From Abelmoschus esculentus (Eukaryota > Streptophyta > Magnoliopsida > Malvales > Malvaceae): a stretch of 64,000 nt of DNA. Shown here piece by piece: positions 1 to 11,788 of this stretch (the stretch's first letter is position 1; each line of letters starts with the position of its first letter). The position numbers and the translations under genes were made by a program. Location: contig JAUCBN010000012.1 of the NCBI GenBank assembly GCA_035048815.1, positions 1,560,001 to 1,624,000 on the forward strand. Reading direction: 5' to 3'. The notes below the pieces were generated by a model, which had not been told where the DNA came from, did not search any database, and saw only the letters and a list, made by a program, of their open reading frames with translations.

Positions 1-1931
1 TCTTCTCGATTCCGTTCGTTTCTCACAAACAACCGGTTCAACTTCTCGGAACTCGTCGTCTCACGGTGGAAGCCGCGGCAGCGACGAAGAAGACGATCGA
101 GGGAGTCAGCGAGGAGTTGAACTCCATTGCTTCACAGAATCTAGACTATGCTGCTGCTCGTAGAAGAGTTCGATCTGCTTTTGTACCAGTACACCAGCAG
201 CTGGATCATTTCTTGTTCCAGGTTTGTTTTTAAACGCCAGATTTACGCTTTTTTACCAATTTAAAAATAATACCATGTTTAAACCTTAGCAGTTTCATCT
301 CTAAAATTTTGCCATTTTAGCTTTCTCGATAGTAAGTAATTGTAGCTGATATTTGTTTTCTTATTATCTTTCTTCCTTGGGGAAACATATGGAATTGGTG
401 GCAGATGGCTCCTGCTGGTGTAAGAACAGAGGAGGTAAGCGTTTCCTTTATTTATTTGAATTTTTTTTTTTGTTTCCTCAGAAACTGAAGAAAAATAAAC
501 TAAATTTACAAGGATAAGTTACTTTGAAATTGAAAACAAGGTAACAGTATTGTTTTGACTTTTCTTTGTAGTGGATCGAGAGAAATTCAAAGGGATTGGA
601 GATTTTCTTTAGACGATGGATGCCAGAACCTGGGGTTAAAATTAAGGGTACTGTATGCTTTTGCCATGGCTATGGTGATACCTGTACTTTCTTCTTTGAA
701 GGTCAGCCCATTTTTTTATGGATTCATGTTCTACTTTATTTCCTGTAGTTGAACCATGTCCGAGGACTTTGTTTGATGTTTCGAGATTTTGAATTACAGG
801 CATTGCTAGGTTCATTGCAGCATCTGGCTATGGCGTTTATGCTATCGATCATCCCGGATTCGGCCTTTCCGAAGGATTACATGGTTACATCTATAGCTTT
901 GATGAATTAGCTGACAATGTCATTGAACAATATGCAAAAATCAAAGGTATGCAATTTGTCATACATTTTTGCACTCTCACATTGGACTGGTTTGTTTCGG
1001 AATCTGTTGTGATTTTGCTTGATGTTATTGCTCTTCAGAAAGGCCTGAAGTGAAAGGATTGCCCTGTTTCATATTGGGACAGTCCATGGGTGGAGCTGTT
1101 ACACTCAAAGTCCACTTCAAGGATCCACATGGATGGGATGGAATGATCCTTGTAGCTCCAATGTGTAAAGTAAGTTAAATTCTAGTGTTATATATGGCAT
1201 CTGAAGTTCACATTCTGTATCATGGAACTTTCTGTTGACGATTAGTCGATACTTTTGTCGTCGATAAGATTGCAGACGAGGTGAAGCCACCGGAACCGGT
1301 TGTGAAGATTTTGACTTTTCTAGCTAAAGTTATGCCAACGGCAAAGCTTGTTCCACAGAAAGATCTATCCGAATTGATGTTCAGAGACCCAAGGAAAAAG
1401 AAGATGGTGAGTCAATGTTTCCTTCAAAAACTACTAGAAACCAACATTTTGTTTCCATATGCTTTATGATGTTGTTGTATCTTGTCTTCTCCTTCAAGGC
1501 TGTGTACAATGTGATTTGTTACGACGACCAGACTCGATTGCGAACAGCCGTCGAACTCCTGAATGCCACCGAGGAAATCGAGAAGCAAGTGGACAAGGTC
1601 GGTTTCTTGATCGATTAGTTTCATGTGTAGTTCCATTTCTCATTGTCTACAACATGCTGAATGCTTTTACATTGCTGCAATCAGATTCGAAACTTGAGGG
1701 AAATTAACAGAGTATTTGCAGGTTTCTTCCCCATTGCTGATCCTTCACGGAGCCGCGGATAAGGTAACGGATCCGGCAGTGAGCCGGTTTCTTTACGAAC
1801 ACGCATCAAGCAAGGACAAGACATTGAAGCTGTATGAAGAAGGGTATCACTGCATTCTGGAAGGGGAACCTGATGACAGAATTTTAACTGTCCTTAATGA
1901 TATCATTTCATGGCTGGATGCTCGGTGCTAG
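1..1931 (+). CDS. Monoacylglycerol lipase / caffeoylshikimate esterase-type alpha/beta hydrolase (5' partial)
   Basis: Serine hydrolase of the plant MAGL family, which cleaves monoacylglycerols or related esters. Eight exons can be traced: before 1-221, 405-434, 572-701, 800-946, 1039-1169, 1269-1406, 1499-1597 and 1722-1931, all with GT-AG boundaries and joining in one frame to the TAG at 1929. The oxyanion motif HGYGD is in exon 3, the nucleophile motif GQSMGG in exon 5, and the acid and base (DKVTDP and GYHCILEGEP) in the last exon, so the catalytic triad looks complete. Residues before the hydrolase domain are rich in Arg, Ala and Ser, as in family members with a plastid transit peptide; targeting is inferred. 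The window starts inside exon 1, so the start codon is not visible. The exact substrate cannot be told from sequence. Confidence 0.93.
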
Positions 1932-2588
1932 GCTAATACAACTATTGTTATTGGATTCGAACGTTCGATTTAAGAAATAATATTTTATCCTATTAGATCA
2001 ATCGAATACAATTATATACATCAACATTTTATTTTAATTTGGTTTTCACAGATCATTATATAGATATTGGCGTGACATCATTACACTAAATATTATATCA
2101 TTTTTCATATAAATGAGTGAAAAAAAAAATCAATGTCAATGCAGGAAATGGTGGGGTAGTGCCACTTTGTTGGTCTCAACATTCAGAAAGTGGTGCTCTG
2201 TTCCCGTCCTATTCTCCTCGATCATGACACTAGACGAGATAAAAATATAAATAAATATTATTTTATAATAAATATATTTAAAAATATTTTTTAAATTCTA
2301 TACTTGGTTACTATATTTTTGTGAGACAAATTCAATCTTCAATATGAAAAAAAAACATTTTTTATAAAATCTTGAAAGCAGTAATTTCTTTAATTAATGT
2401 GAGGTGAGAAATCATATAGCAGTATAATATTCATTGATTTATTCGGTTTTTAACTTTTGGATGAAGAGTGAAGACAAGGATGAATAATTAATTATCATCA
2501 TAATAATTGTTGATGGGTTAAATTTTATAAAATCGATAAAATTTATAAATATAAATTATTAAAAATAGAATTAAATTAATAAATATAA
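1932..2588. other. Intergenic, AT-rich
   Basis: This 0.65-kb stretch separates the hydrolase stop codon from the decayed IST1-like gene. It would hold the 3' UTR of the first gene and the leader of the second. I see no other gene or repeat in it. Confidence 0.5.
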
Positions 2589-5500
2589 ATATCTCTCTTA
2601 AACCAATTGTTTAACAGAGGCGTTTTTGGTGCAAAATGGTTAGCTTTTTTCCCTTCTCCTTTTTCCTAAATTGAATTTCTCATGTATAACTTAATTCCGA
2701 CTATAATTCATGTATACTGCATACAATTCAATTTGGGTTTTTTGTGCTTATGTTTGATTCGTACAATTGTGTAGCAAAACATGCCTGAGCTTGGCAATCT
2801 CGCGCATAAAATTGCTCCAAAATAAGAGAGATTTGCAGCTCAAGAATATGAGAAAGGAGATTGCCCAATTCTTGCAGGCTGGACAGGAACCAATTGCTCG
2901 AATTCGGGTACCTTTTTAAACTTATTGTTTGTTGATGGAATTATTGGTCAGGATGTTTCATAATGATTTTGATTATTGTTATTTTCTTGTGGGATTAGGT
3001 GGAACATGTAATCAGAGAGCAGAACATACGGGCTGCATATGAGATGCTGGAGCTTTTCTGTGAGTTTGTTCTTGCACGAGTTCCAATTCTTGAAAGCCAG
3101 AAGTAAGTTAAATTATAAAAGTTTTAAGAACTTGGGTGTTTAAATTATTGGTTTCGCCTGATGGTTGCATTATTATTGAAAACTAGAGAGTGTAAAAGCT
3201 TTTATCAGAGAGGAAAATAGTGAGTGTAATTAGATCAAGATGTTCTTGTATACCAAGCATGACATGAGTGCATTGTATCTTACACGAAACCAACATATGC
3301 ATTGGTGTGGAGTGTATAGACTCGAGTTGTTGGTATTTCCGTGATGAGATGAAAAACCAGGGAATTTCAAATTTGAGTTAATATTAGAAAGATGATACAT
3401 TATACTTTATAGTATAGCAAATCTTGGATAAAATTTCCATCACCTGCTGAAAGGGTCAGACTTTATTGATTCATTTTCTTCGTTTATGCTCACTTAGCAA
3501 TTAGCATGCTGTGTTGCAGTAGGACATACTAATAATATTGTGGAGCAGGGTTTTCACACCCATCTCACGTTTTCTATTTGCTGAAAGTGGCTATTGTCTC
3601 AATATGGATATTTTTCTTCCTTTAGAAATCATAGGATTAAGAATTCCTGAGAGCTGGCTTGTCACTGATTTACCGGAGTTCAACTTTAATCAACATTGCG
3701 ATTAAGGGAAGAAAAGAAATTTAGTAACAAAAATTATTCCCATTTTAAGCAGTAAATGCATTCTTTCATTACAAAGCAAAATCCCTGGTTGTTTAGTTAG
3801 ATCAATTGCTACATTGAAAAAAAATAATTAAGTTCCTGACGAATGGATTTTACTGCAATAGCGGCATTTTCTGAAGTTATAACTAGGGTGGATAAGAGGA
3901 GCAAGTTCTGATTCTTTTCCGGTTGTTTCAATAATGTTTGTGTGAAACCACACATTTCTTACAAGTTTTTATGTTTATGTACTATAATCCTATGTATATC
4001 ATCTTGCAACAAGTTGTTATTCAATGTTTTTATGTCATTCTTGTTGGAGATATTTTGTTTTCGTTTAGCCAAGAATTTGAGCATCTTAAGGGTGTTTTTC
4101 CTAGTACAACCTACTACCCATTTTAACATGTCTTTGCACATAACAGAGAGTGTCCTCCAGAATTGTGAGAAGCAGTGGCAAGCATAATTTTTGCTGCTCC
4201 TAGATGTTCAGACGTGCCTGATTTAGTGCAGATCAAGAATTTGTTTTCTACAAAGTATGGGAAGGAATTTGTCATTGCTGCAACTGAGCTTCGTCCTGAC
4301 TCAAGCGTGAACCGTGCAGTTAATTAGCATTGATTCATTTACTTTTTCCTTGTGTGGATTGCTGGACTCGTGGAGTTTGCAACTTGAATAGATGATATGC
4401 CGTTTCTGATTCTTTTCCCTTTTATTTTGTCTTCTAGATAATTGAAAAGCTTTCAGTTACGCTCCATCATGGGAAAAAAGGCTCGAAGTATTGAAGGAAA
4501 TCACGCAAGAATATAACATAGAATGGGATTCTTCTGCCACTGAAGCAGAGTTCAGCAAGAAATATGAAGATCTACTGGTACACATAATAAATTATGTTTC
4601 AGAATATTTTTTTGGTGGACTATGCGTATTATCTTCCGTGAGAGATAATATTCTGGAGTTGTGTCTGGTTCATGATCCTTGCTCTTGATATTTATACTGC
4701 TTTATCTGCAGTTAAAGAAAAACGGCTAGGATCTGTTTTATGCATCCTTGTTATTTCTACCTATAGTACTAGAAATGACTGAAAGTTATGTTCAGACTTC
4801 AGATTTGTGCGTATTCACTTTGACATTCCCATACCACCTCATCCAAAGAAAAAAGGTACCATCGTAAAGTTATCTCCTAGGATATAGTATAGTTCTTAGT
4901 ACACATTAAGATTTCAGATAATCAGAATGAAATTTCAGGTTTCCCGATCATCAAAATCTGTTGACTTCGTATTATGTCTCAGCTACTCTATAGTTCTCGT
5001 CTTCCACATCTACCTTGTAAGGTTTGTTAATTTGCACTTGTTGAAATTGACTTTTCCGGTATCTAAGAACATGGCCCAATTATAAGACAATGTCCTATTT
5101 TTGATACTAGTTATTAGTCTCCCATGTTTACCAAATTGTGCACCCATTTTTTCTATTGCCAATGTAAAAAAAAAAGTTATTGAACTTAATGAACATCTTA
5201 AGGACAAGGCAGGTCTGTTGCGAAAACCTTAGTACCTTCAGCATTTTTTTCTAGATAAATCTGTGCCGTTCATCTTTTAGCACCCAAGTGATTCCAGTGG
5301 TAGGTCTACCCAACCATTTAACAACAAACCATCAATACTGGGGGTCCCTGCCTTGACTTCACCTTCTTGACATAAGCACTCTTTAATAACATATCATTTT
5401 ACTGCGGGTAAATTGTTGATTTGGTAGGCAACAAGTGTTATTTCCCCATCAAACTTTTAAAAGGGTATACGTCTGCTACATTAAAAATGGGGCTGATTTG

Positions 5501-6412
5501 TACCTTAGGCAGCAACTCTATTAGGTAAGCATTAGAGCCAAGTTTCTTAAGTACTTTACATGGCCAAAACTTCCTGGATCTTAGCTTGTGATAAGAACTC
5601 TTAGGAAAATGTCCCTGCCTTAGATGAACAAGCACCATATCTCCTTCATCACCTTTTTAGCTCGACGGTGGTTGTTAGCAGAAACTTCATAGGCCTCATT
5701 TTTCACCTTCATCTCTAGGGTTATTTATACCAGGGTCATCAGCATAGTAAACTTACCTCAATGTCTCAAACAAATACCAATGAAAAAGTCACATTGCTAG
5801 TCATGTAACTATTTATTACAAAGAAAACATTTTTAAATAAGAATAAAACAGATTGAGATTTGAGATAAGAACACACACACACAAAAAAAAAAAAGTAGAC
5901 AACTGCCTCTGCATCAATTGGTCTGGCTACATGGATTCTTTGCTTCTGTTAAAGAACAACTTTTTAGTAGTCACTGCAAACTGTACTGGCAAACCATGGC
6001 TTTAAGTTTTTTATGTTATTCACAGGCTGGATCAAAGCAAGTTTGTGCTGAAGCTGTTGTTTCTCAAGCTCCCAGTAAACAAGCCTCATTTAAATCTTCA
6101 CCTTCCAATGGGGCAAAAACTATTCTGCCAACCGATGTTAAGCAAGCATCTCAAAACCAACAGTCTCCCAGCCACGTGAGCAAATTGACATTATCGTCTA
6201 GTAGTGAAATTGAGCCATCAGCAAAGAATGGTACTGCTGCTGCTCCAGTTAGTGAGATTAAAACAGACACAATTCCTCAATCATCTGATGTCTTGGAAAG
6301 AGCTCGATCTGCCATTGCCTCTGCAGAGCGCGCAACAGCAGCTGCACGTGCAGCCGCTGAGCTGGTGAATGTGAAATTCAGTTCACTGAAACTCGAAGGA
6401 GCTTCATCATAA
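2589..6412 (+). pseudogene. Decayed IST1-like (ESCRT-III associated) gene
   Basis: Exons at 2589-2638, 2775-2907, 2999-3102, 4147-4318, 4438-4577 and 6026-6412 encode the IST1 domain (motifs CKTCLSLAISRIKLLQ, EHVIREQNIRAAYEMLELFC, IIFAAPRCSDVPDL), then a Ser/Ala-rich tail. IST1 proteins act in endosomal sorting with ESCRT-III and VPS4. Three lesions are visible. The codon where the start is expected (before SLLNQLFNRG) is ATA at 2589, with an in-frame TAA just upstream. An in-frame TGA stands at 4166-4168 where Arg is expected (after CPPEL). One base is missing near 4465, shifting the frame before VLKEITQEYN. The splice sites are still good and the last exon is open, so decay is recent. A non-AUG start or assembly error could explain single lesions but hardly all three. 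Confidence 0.85.
5283..5720 (-). mobile_element. Ty3/gypsy retrotransposon remnant (integrase C-terminus)
   Basis: The minus strand encodes pieces of the end of a gypsy polyprotein: VKNEAYEVSANNHRRAK near 5660-5710, then after a one-base shift MVLVHLRQGHFPKSSYHKL to NVADVYPF (5460-5638), then FVVKWLGRPTTGITWV near 5283-5335. This matches the integrase tail and chromodomain-like end of plant Ty3/gypsy elements. It is full of frameshifts and lacks other domains. It lies in the last intron (4578-6025) of the decayed IST1-like gene, in antisense orientation. No LTRs were recognised around it. Confidence 0.75.
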
Positions 6413-8140
6413 AGCGTGGATGACCGGTTGTCGGTTGTTCAATCGCATATTATGTGATTTTCTCGAGCAGTGCACACTGATAAACATGAGACAAGGGTTT
6501 GTGTAAGCAGATGCAGAATTTCAAATATAAAGGGTTTGTGTTAGTAGTTTACAAGTGATTTAATTACACTAATTTTTTTTCAAATTGTAATTGTAATTTG
6601 TAATATTGTTAGTAGTTTATAAGGTAAGTGATTCAATCTCAGTTTCTTTAGTGGTTTGGTTGGCAGGTAAGTAATTTGATTTTTCTCATTTTTTATATAG
6701 AAAAGTTAAAAAAAAGTGAAGATCATATAAGATAGAACCCTAAATCTTAAAATTGAACTCTACCCTTTAACCTTAAATATAATTTTTAGTGTTCAGACAT
6801 ACGTAAAGACACTGAGAAGAGAGAATTTTTATTCTGAGAATTTTTATTCTAAACTCTAAATTATAACGTAGTCTGTAAATCCTAAACTTTAACCATAAAT
6901 TTTAAGTCATAATTTGTATTTCTAAACCTTAAACCTAAATCTATTCTTATTATCAAATTACCCCCAAACTAAATTGGATGAAATCATTCTCGCTGGTTTC
7001 CCCAAAAGTCCCACTGTCTTTCACTCTCCACTGTCCACTTCCCTCTCATCAGCCCTAGGCTCAGACCCTTTCACAGCTTAAGCTCTAGCCTTTTAGTTGT
7101 ACACAAACATATACTATGATTTAGCAATTTTCATTTTTCATGTTTTCGACATGTCGAAGCATGCAGTCAGAGACAAATGTGTATTACCTGAAAGCATATA
7201 AGCTGAGTTAGATGACAGGAGCAATGAAACTACAGCCATGTGTATGTAGCTGTGTTTTTTAATCCCTGGATTTGCAAAATTGCAACTCAAACCCACGTCT
7301 CTTTCACAAAAGACATTCCCATACCTGCATGAAACTTCAGCTTCATCGTCTCTCTTTCCTGCATTATTACACTCCAAAGTCTTCAAACCGCACTGCCACA
7401 GGAGTTTGATAACGATGTCTCGTCACTTGTTTTAGCACATCTTTGAACAAGGAAAAGAAAAAATAGCATTGCCATATATGAAGAAATAGCGTGATCTGCT
7501 AACAAAAAAGTCATTACACCATCGTTTTCTGTCTTGAAAATAACATCTTTGATCCTGTTACTGTGAAGGGTCGTTTTCTGTCTTGAATTTCGTTTTACGT
7601 TCTTGTCTTGTCTTGCCTGGTTCAAGTTCAATAGTAGCTCACTCAGTTTTCCTACGTTCTTGTTTTCTGATTGTCAAGTAGTAGAGCCAACCGGTGGCCA
7701 AGTGAACTCTTGACAACTATATCAGGCCCTATTGCCACTGCTCTTATCAAATCAATACACCATCTTAAGCATTGCAGAAGAAAACACCTAAAAATTAGAT
7801 GACATCAAATAATTCATTCAGAAAGAGGAAGTGTAAAAAAAAGAGTCTTCAATCCTCTAGATATATCAATATAAAGCCGTACAGCAGCTTTAAACATTGT
7901 GTAATATGTTAGAACTACCGCAGGCTATATGGCCTCTAGCCGTCTGCTGCCTCTGCCCTCTTATGTTGTTTGTTTACTTCCCTCTTTTATCTCAGTATTT
8001 TCACAGTTAAATGCAACTCTTTTTGTGTAGTTCTCAGCTCTACACAGTAGAACATTTAAATCCCTCACATGGCTATCCAATTTCAAGAATATAGTTTATC
8101 GATTAGTATAATAATAATTTAGAATCAATTTATATCGTTA
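6413..8140. other. Intergenic, no gene recognised
   Basis: This stretch starts with the probable 3' UTR of the IST1-like gene. From about 6680 to 6960 it holds AT-rich DNA with many CCTAAA-like words, similar to the dispersed repeat described at 14787. From 7130 to 8060 the base composition is more even, but I find no convincing exon on either strand. Confidence 0.4.
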
Positions 8141-8144
8141 TAAT

Positions 8145-8545
8145 ATATTTTTTTGATAATGAAAGAATACTATCATTAACCTCGTTAAAAACTTTCATAA
8201 TCTTAAACGGAGGAAAAGAATACCATATAAAAGTATTACAAGGCAAAAACAAAATTAACCTAGGACCAAACTATCAAATAGCATTACGACCAAGAAAGCA
8301 ACCTAACTCACACACATGACAACACAAGATTAACTATTATAACTAACGGTCACTCCATCAGTACCACTCATAGTACCGATGTATGTCTCCAAACTAACAA
8401 TTTTCATATTGATAACATCTTTGAGATTATAAGGGGATTATAAACAGATGTTCACCAATAGAAGAACTACGACTCATTGAAACCAGACGATAAGCCACAA
8501 CATTACAATCACGATAGATATAAAATATATGCACTCTTCAATTGC
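8145..8545 (-). repeat. Possible 3' end of a LINE-type retroelement
   Basis: Read on the minus strand, this region ends in a motif like the 3' ends of plant LINEs: a stretch about Leu-poor U-rich transcript sequence with GAGGTTAATGATA, TTCTTTCATTATC, and then a short A-rich run at about 8145. No reverse-transcriptase coding sequence remains. The call rests on the terminal motif only. Confidence 0.3.
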
Positions 8546-9515
8546 GATTAAGCATGCAAATTATATTACACTGATGTAATGATGTTTTTGCTAGTAGAAA
8601 AGCTTACTTTAGTAAAATTAAATAAAATATTGATAATGACAATTGCTAAGATTGATAATGATTGTTAACTTTAATTAAAATTTGTCTTGACAATAATTAT
8701 TAGTATAAAAAATAAAAAAAATAATATATCATGACAATATTTTCTAATAAGATTAGCAATATTAATTATAATAAAAGTAGGCTAAAATTTCAATAAAAAT
8801 TCAATTTCAGTTACTAAAATAAAAGCTCACAAATATTTAATTAGGTGATTATCAGTGTGGTTAACTCTAATTTCGATTCATTTACACTCTTACACATGGC
8901 AGTGTGTTAAACTCATGAATCCACGTCATTGCATTTCTCTCTCACCGGAGGGATCCCAAGAGATATCGGAGAGAAAGCTACGGGACGGAAGGGTTGACAA
9001 AGATCCTCTGCATACGGGGCTTTGAGAGATCAAGTAGAGAAACAGTGTACGGTGTGGATCACCCCTCTACAATTCTAACTTCGCCCTCGGCTAAGAACAA
9101 TCATTTCTTTCTTTAAATCTTGTCCAGGTTAAGAAACCAGCCGGACCCTATGCATTGTGGACAGGACGACAGCCGGTCCAAACAATGTCTTACAAAAAAT
9201 TTAATGTGATACATTAAAATTTTTTTTTTATATATTTTATACCCATTTTTTATATCCTAATGCTTGGAATTTAAAGAATTCAATTAGTTTCAATTTAATA
9301 CTTATTGAAGCTTAGAATTTAAGAGAAATGGTAATTAAATTTTATTATTTACTATTAAGTCAAGCTGTAATGTTTTATTTTATATCTAATTTATTGATTT
9401 AACAATTCAAATTGAATGCAATAAATATATCTAATTTTTTATTTGTAAAATTTAAAATTAAAGTTTTACTTAAAATAAATCGAAACATAGGCATTGTTTA
9501 TCATTGTTGTCGTAA

Positions 9516-9798
9516 ACAAACCTGGAAGGATAAACATCTATCGATCAAAAGTTAGATTTTTCAGTTATTACCTAATGTCCGTTTTGACGTTTAAAATGAT
9601 GGGCAAACGTCTATTAGAATTAAATTGATGATTGTTTAACGTAAAATATAAGAGACAAACCTAGGAGGACAAACATCTATTGATCAAAAGTTAGATTTTT
9701 CGGTTATTACCTAATGTCTGTTTTGACGTTTAAAATGATGGACGAACGTCTATTAAGATTAAATTAATGATTGTTTAACGTAAAATATAAGAGATAAA
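9516..9798. repeat. Tandem duplication of a 139-140 bp unit
   Basis: Two adjacent copies begin with ACAAACCTGGAAGGA at 9516 and ACAAACCTAGGAGGA at 9655. They run in parallel through GATCAAAAGTTAGATTTTTC, GTTTTGACGTTTAAAATGAT and TTGTTTAACGTAAAATATAA. Only a few substitutions separate them. The unit has no recognisable coding content. Confidence 0.85.
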
Positions 9799-11380
9799 CG
9801 ATGGTTGAGAACCCGGATAACATCTAAAAACGGGGCTTAATCGAAAAACAACGATTATTTTCCTTTCCTTTCCACCATTGGATAATTCGTTTCTCCTCCT
9901 GGATGCAACAAACCAGTTGAGATGGCGTAATTATTTTATCTGAAAACGCAAAGGAGTGGTGGACAGTTTGCGCAGACCAGCTAATGCTTGGGGGGCAGCA
10001 CCGCACACTTTAGGGCTATAACCACTAACTAGGGTTTAGGCTGAAGCTGTGACCTCTCATCTTTGTTTCCCATTCCTCCAACAGCCTGTGTCTTGAAGCT
10101 GATAAGAGTTCATTTGATCAATCAAACCAGCTTTGGAACAACATTATTGGCATTCAATCTCATAAACCTTGCTTTCTTAAACACCTGAAACTCTTTGATT
10201 TCATATATATATATATATATAGGGGACTGGAGGCATTGAAGTGTTTGAGTAGCTAGATTTATCAGCTATTTAGCCTTCAGGCCACAGGTTTGTGTCTATG
10301 GAGCTGCAGAAACAAGGCATTCCTGGTTAACACTAATCTTTATTGGAAACCAACGAATTTCTATATTTTGAACAAGATTCTTATGCTCCCTACTCCCTGC
10401 CTCGCTCATGTACACGTGGCTTAAAATAATTTCTTTTTAAACATAAGTAATTGATTAGGTATAAAGAGAGCAGGTGATTTCTATTGGCACAAAATGAGCA
10501 ATGAATAGAGAGAAAGTGACTGAAACTCTATTATTACCGCACTTTTTCCTGCTGAAACCACAAAACAATCAATTCTACCAAGAAAAGTCTGATTAGCACT
10601 GAATATATTTCTCTCCTTAGTTAATTAAATGTTGTGTAGTTAATATTAATGCAGCAGTGCTGAGATACTGTCAGTCATGGCTTATGAAGACATCCCAGTT
10701 AGGCCATCATGTTAACCTAGATCTTTAACCCTAAATCTTTGTTTTGAATATTACTGGAACTAATCATCATGTAATCCCTAACCACGAGGATAGGGTTAGT
10801 TATTTGCTTCTTAGTAAGAATGCTCGTGACGAGAGGATTAGTCATGACAACCGATAGTGGATAATTTGGCTCAAACCAAAAAAACCAGAAGTGCTATTAG
10901 ACCTTGTTTAGAGTTAAATCCAGTAACAAGCCATAATGCGACTACTAATTATCTGTTTGGACTTTGTTTAGAGTTAAGTTCACTAACAAATTCATGAAAA
11001 GAATCGAAATGGAAACAGAGGGTTAGAATTTTTCAGTTCATATCCAACTTTATGTTTCATGCCCTAGCTTCTAGTCTCCACTCCATTTACTCACAGTTGG
11101 AAACAATACCCAGAGCACAAAGCCAAACTAGTTGAGAGTGTCCACGTGCTGAAAAAGCTGCCACAATCTCTGTACATAATCCAAAAACCTTCGCTTCTCT
11201 ACTGTCCACACGTTCATTAAACAAATGTTTTTATTTCAGGAAACAAGTTATAAAGTGTCGAATGCTAAAAAAAGACATAGTAATCACTAAAAGTTTAGAT
11301 CAAGAGAAACAAAAAATTATCAGGTAAATCTTTTATTTTTAAATATCATTAAATAGATGATGATATTATAAATAACGAAT
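9799..11380. other. Intergenic, with a TA microsatellite
   Basis: No gene is recognised. A (TA)n run occupies 10202-10221. This DNA lies downstream of the JAG homologue, which is on the minus strand. Confidence 0.4.
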
Positions 11381-11605
11381 AAAAATTCTCTGCATATTTT
11401 CTATGTCTCCTTTGGGATCTCTTTTGTTTTTAAAAAAATTAATTTTAAACCCTAAACTTTTATTTTATATATTCTAGACCCTAAACCCTAAAAAATACAC
11501 CATACCCTTAATTTTCTAAACCTCTAACCTAAAACTCTAAACCTCTAATTAAAAGTGAGAGCATAAACAGAGGCATGGAGAAGGGACAGATGATTTGCAC
11601 TCATA
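11381..11605. repeat. CCCTAAA-rich dispersed repeat, copy 1
   Basis: The core has a run of T then A, then AAATTAATTTTAAACCCTAAA, several CCCTAAA-like words, and a right part reading AGGCATGGAGAAGGGACAGA. It is a diverged member of the family whose best copies are at 14787-15045 and 44700-44930. Confidence 0.5.
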
Positions 11606-11788
11606 AATAACGTAATAAATCAAGATTTTGTAATAGTTTCTTCGAGAGAAGCGATCTTATGGTTAAAACCAAGTCTCTGACTATTATTGAAATATTTGAT
11701 CAAGTACTGATGAAGCTTAACTGAATCAAAACAAAATTTACAAATTCATGATCTGCTGCATTTCCTTGACATGAGAAAGAAACAATCT

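Noticed and set aside
4491..4688. Open frame starting MKEITQEYNIEWD as a separate small gene
   Set aside because: It is exon 5 of the IST1-like gene running into its intron, not a gene of its own.
10150..10330. Possible microRNA precursor near a TA repeat
   Set aside because: A few words resemble known plant microRNAs, but no matching hairpin arms were found.
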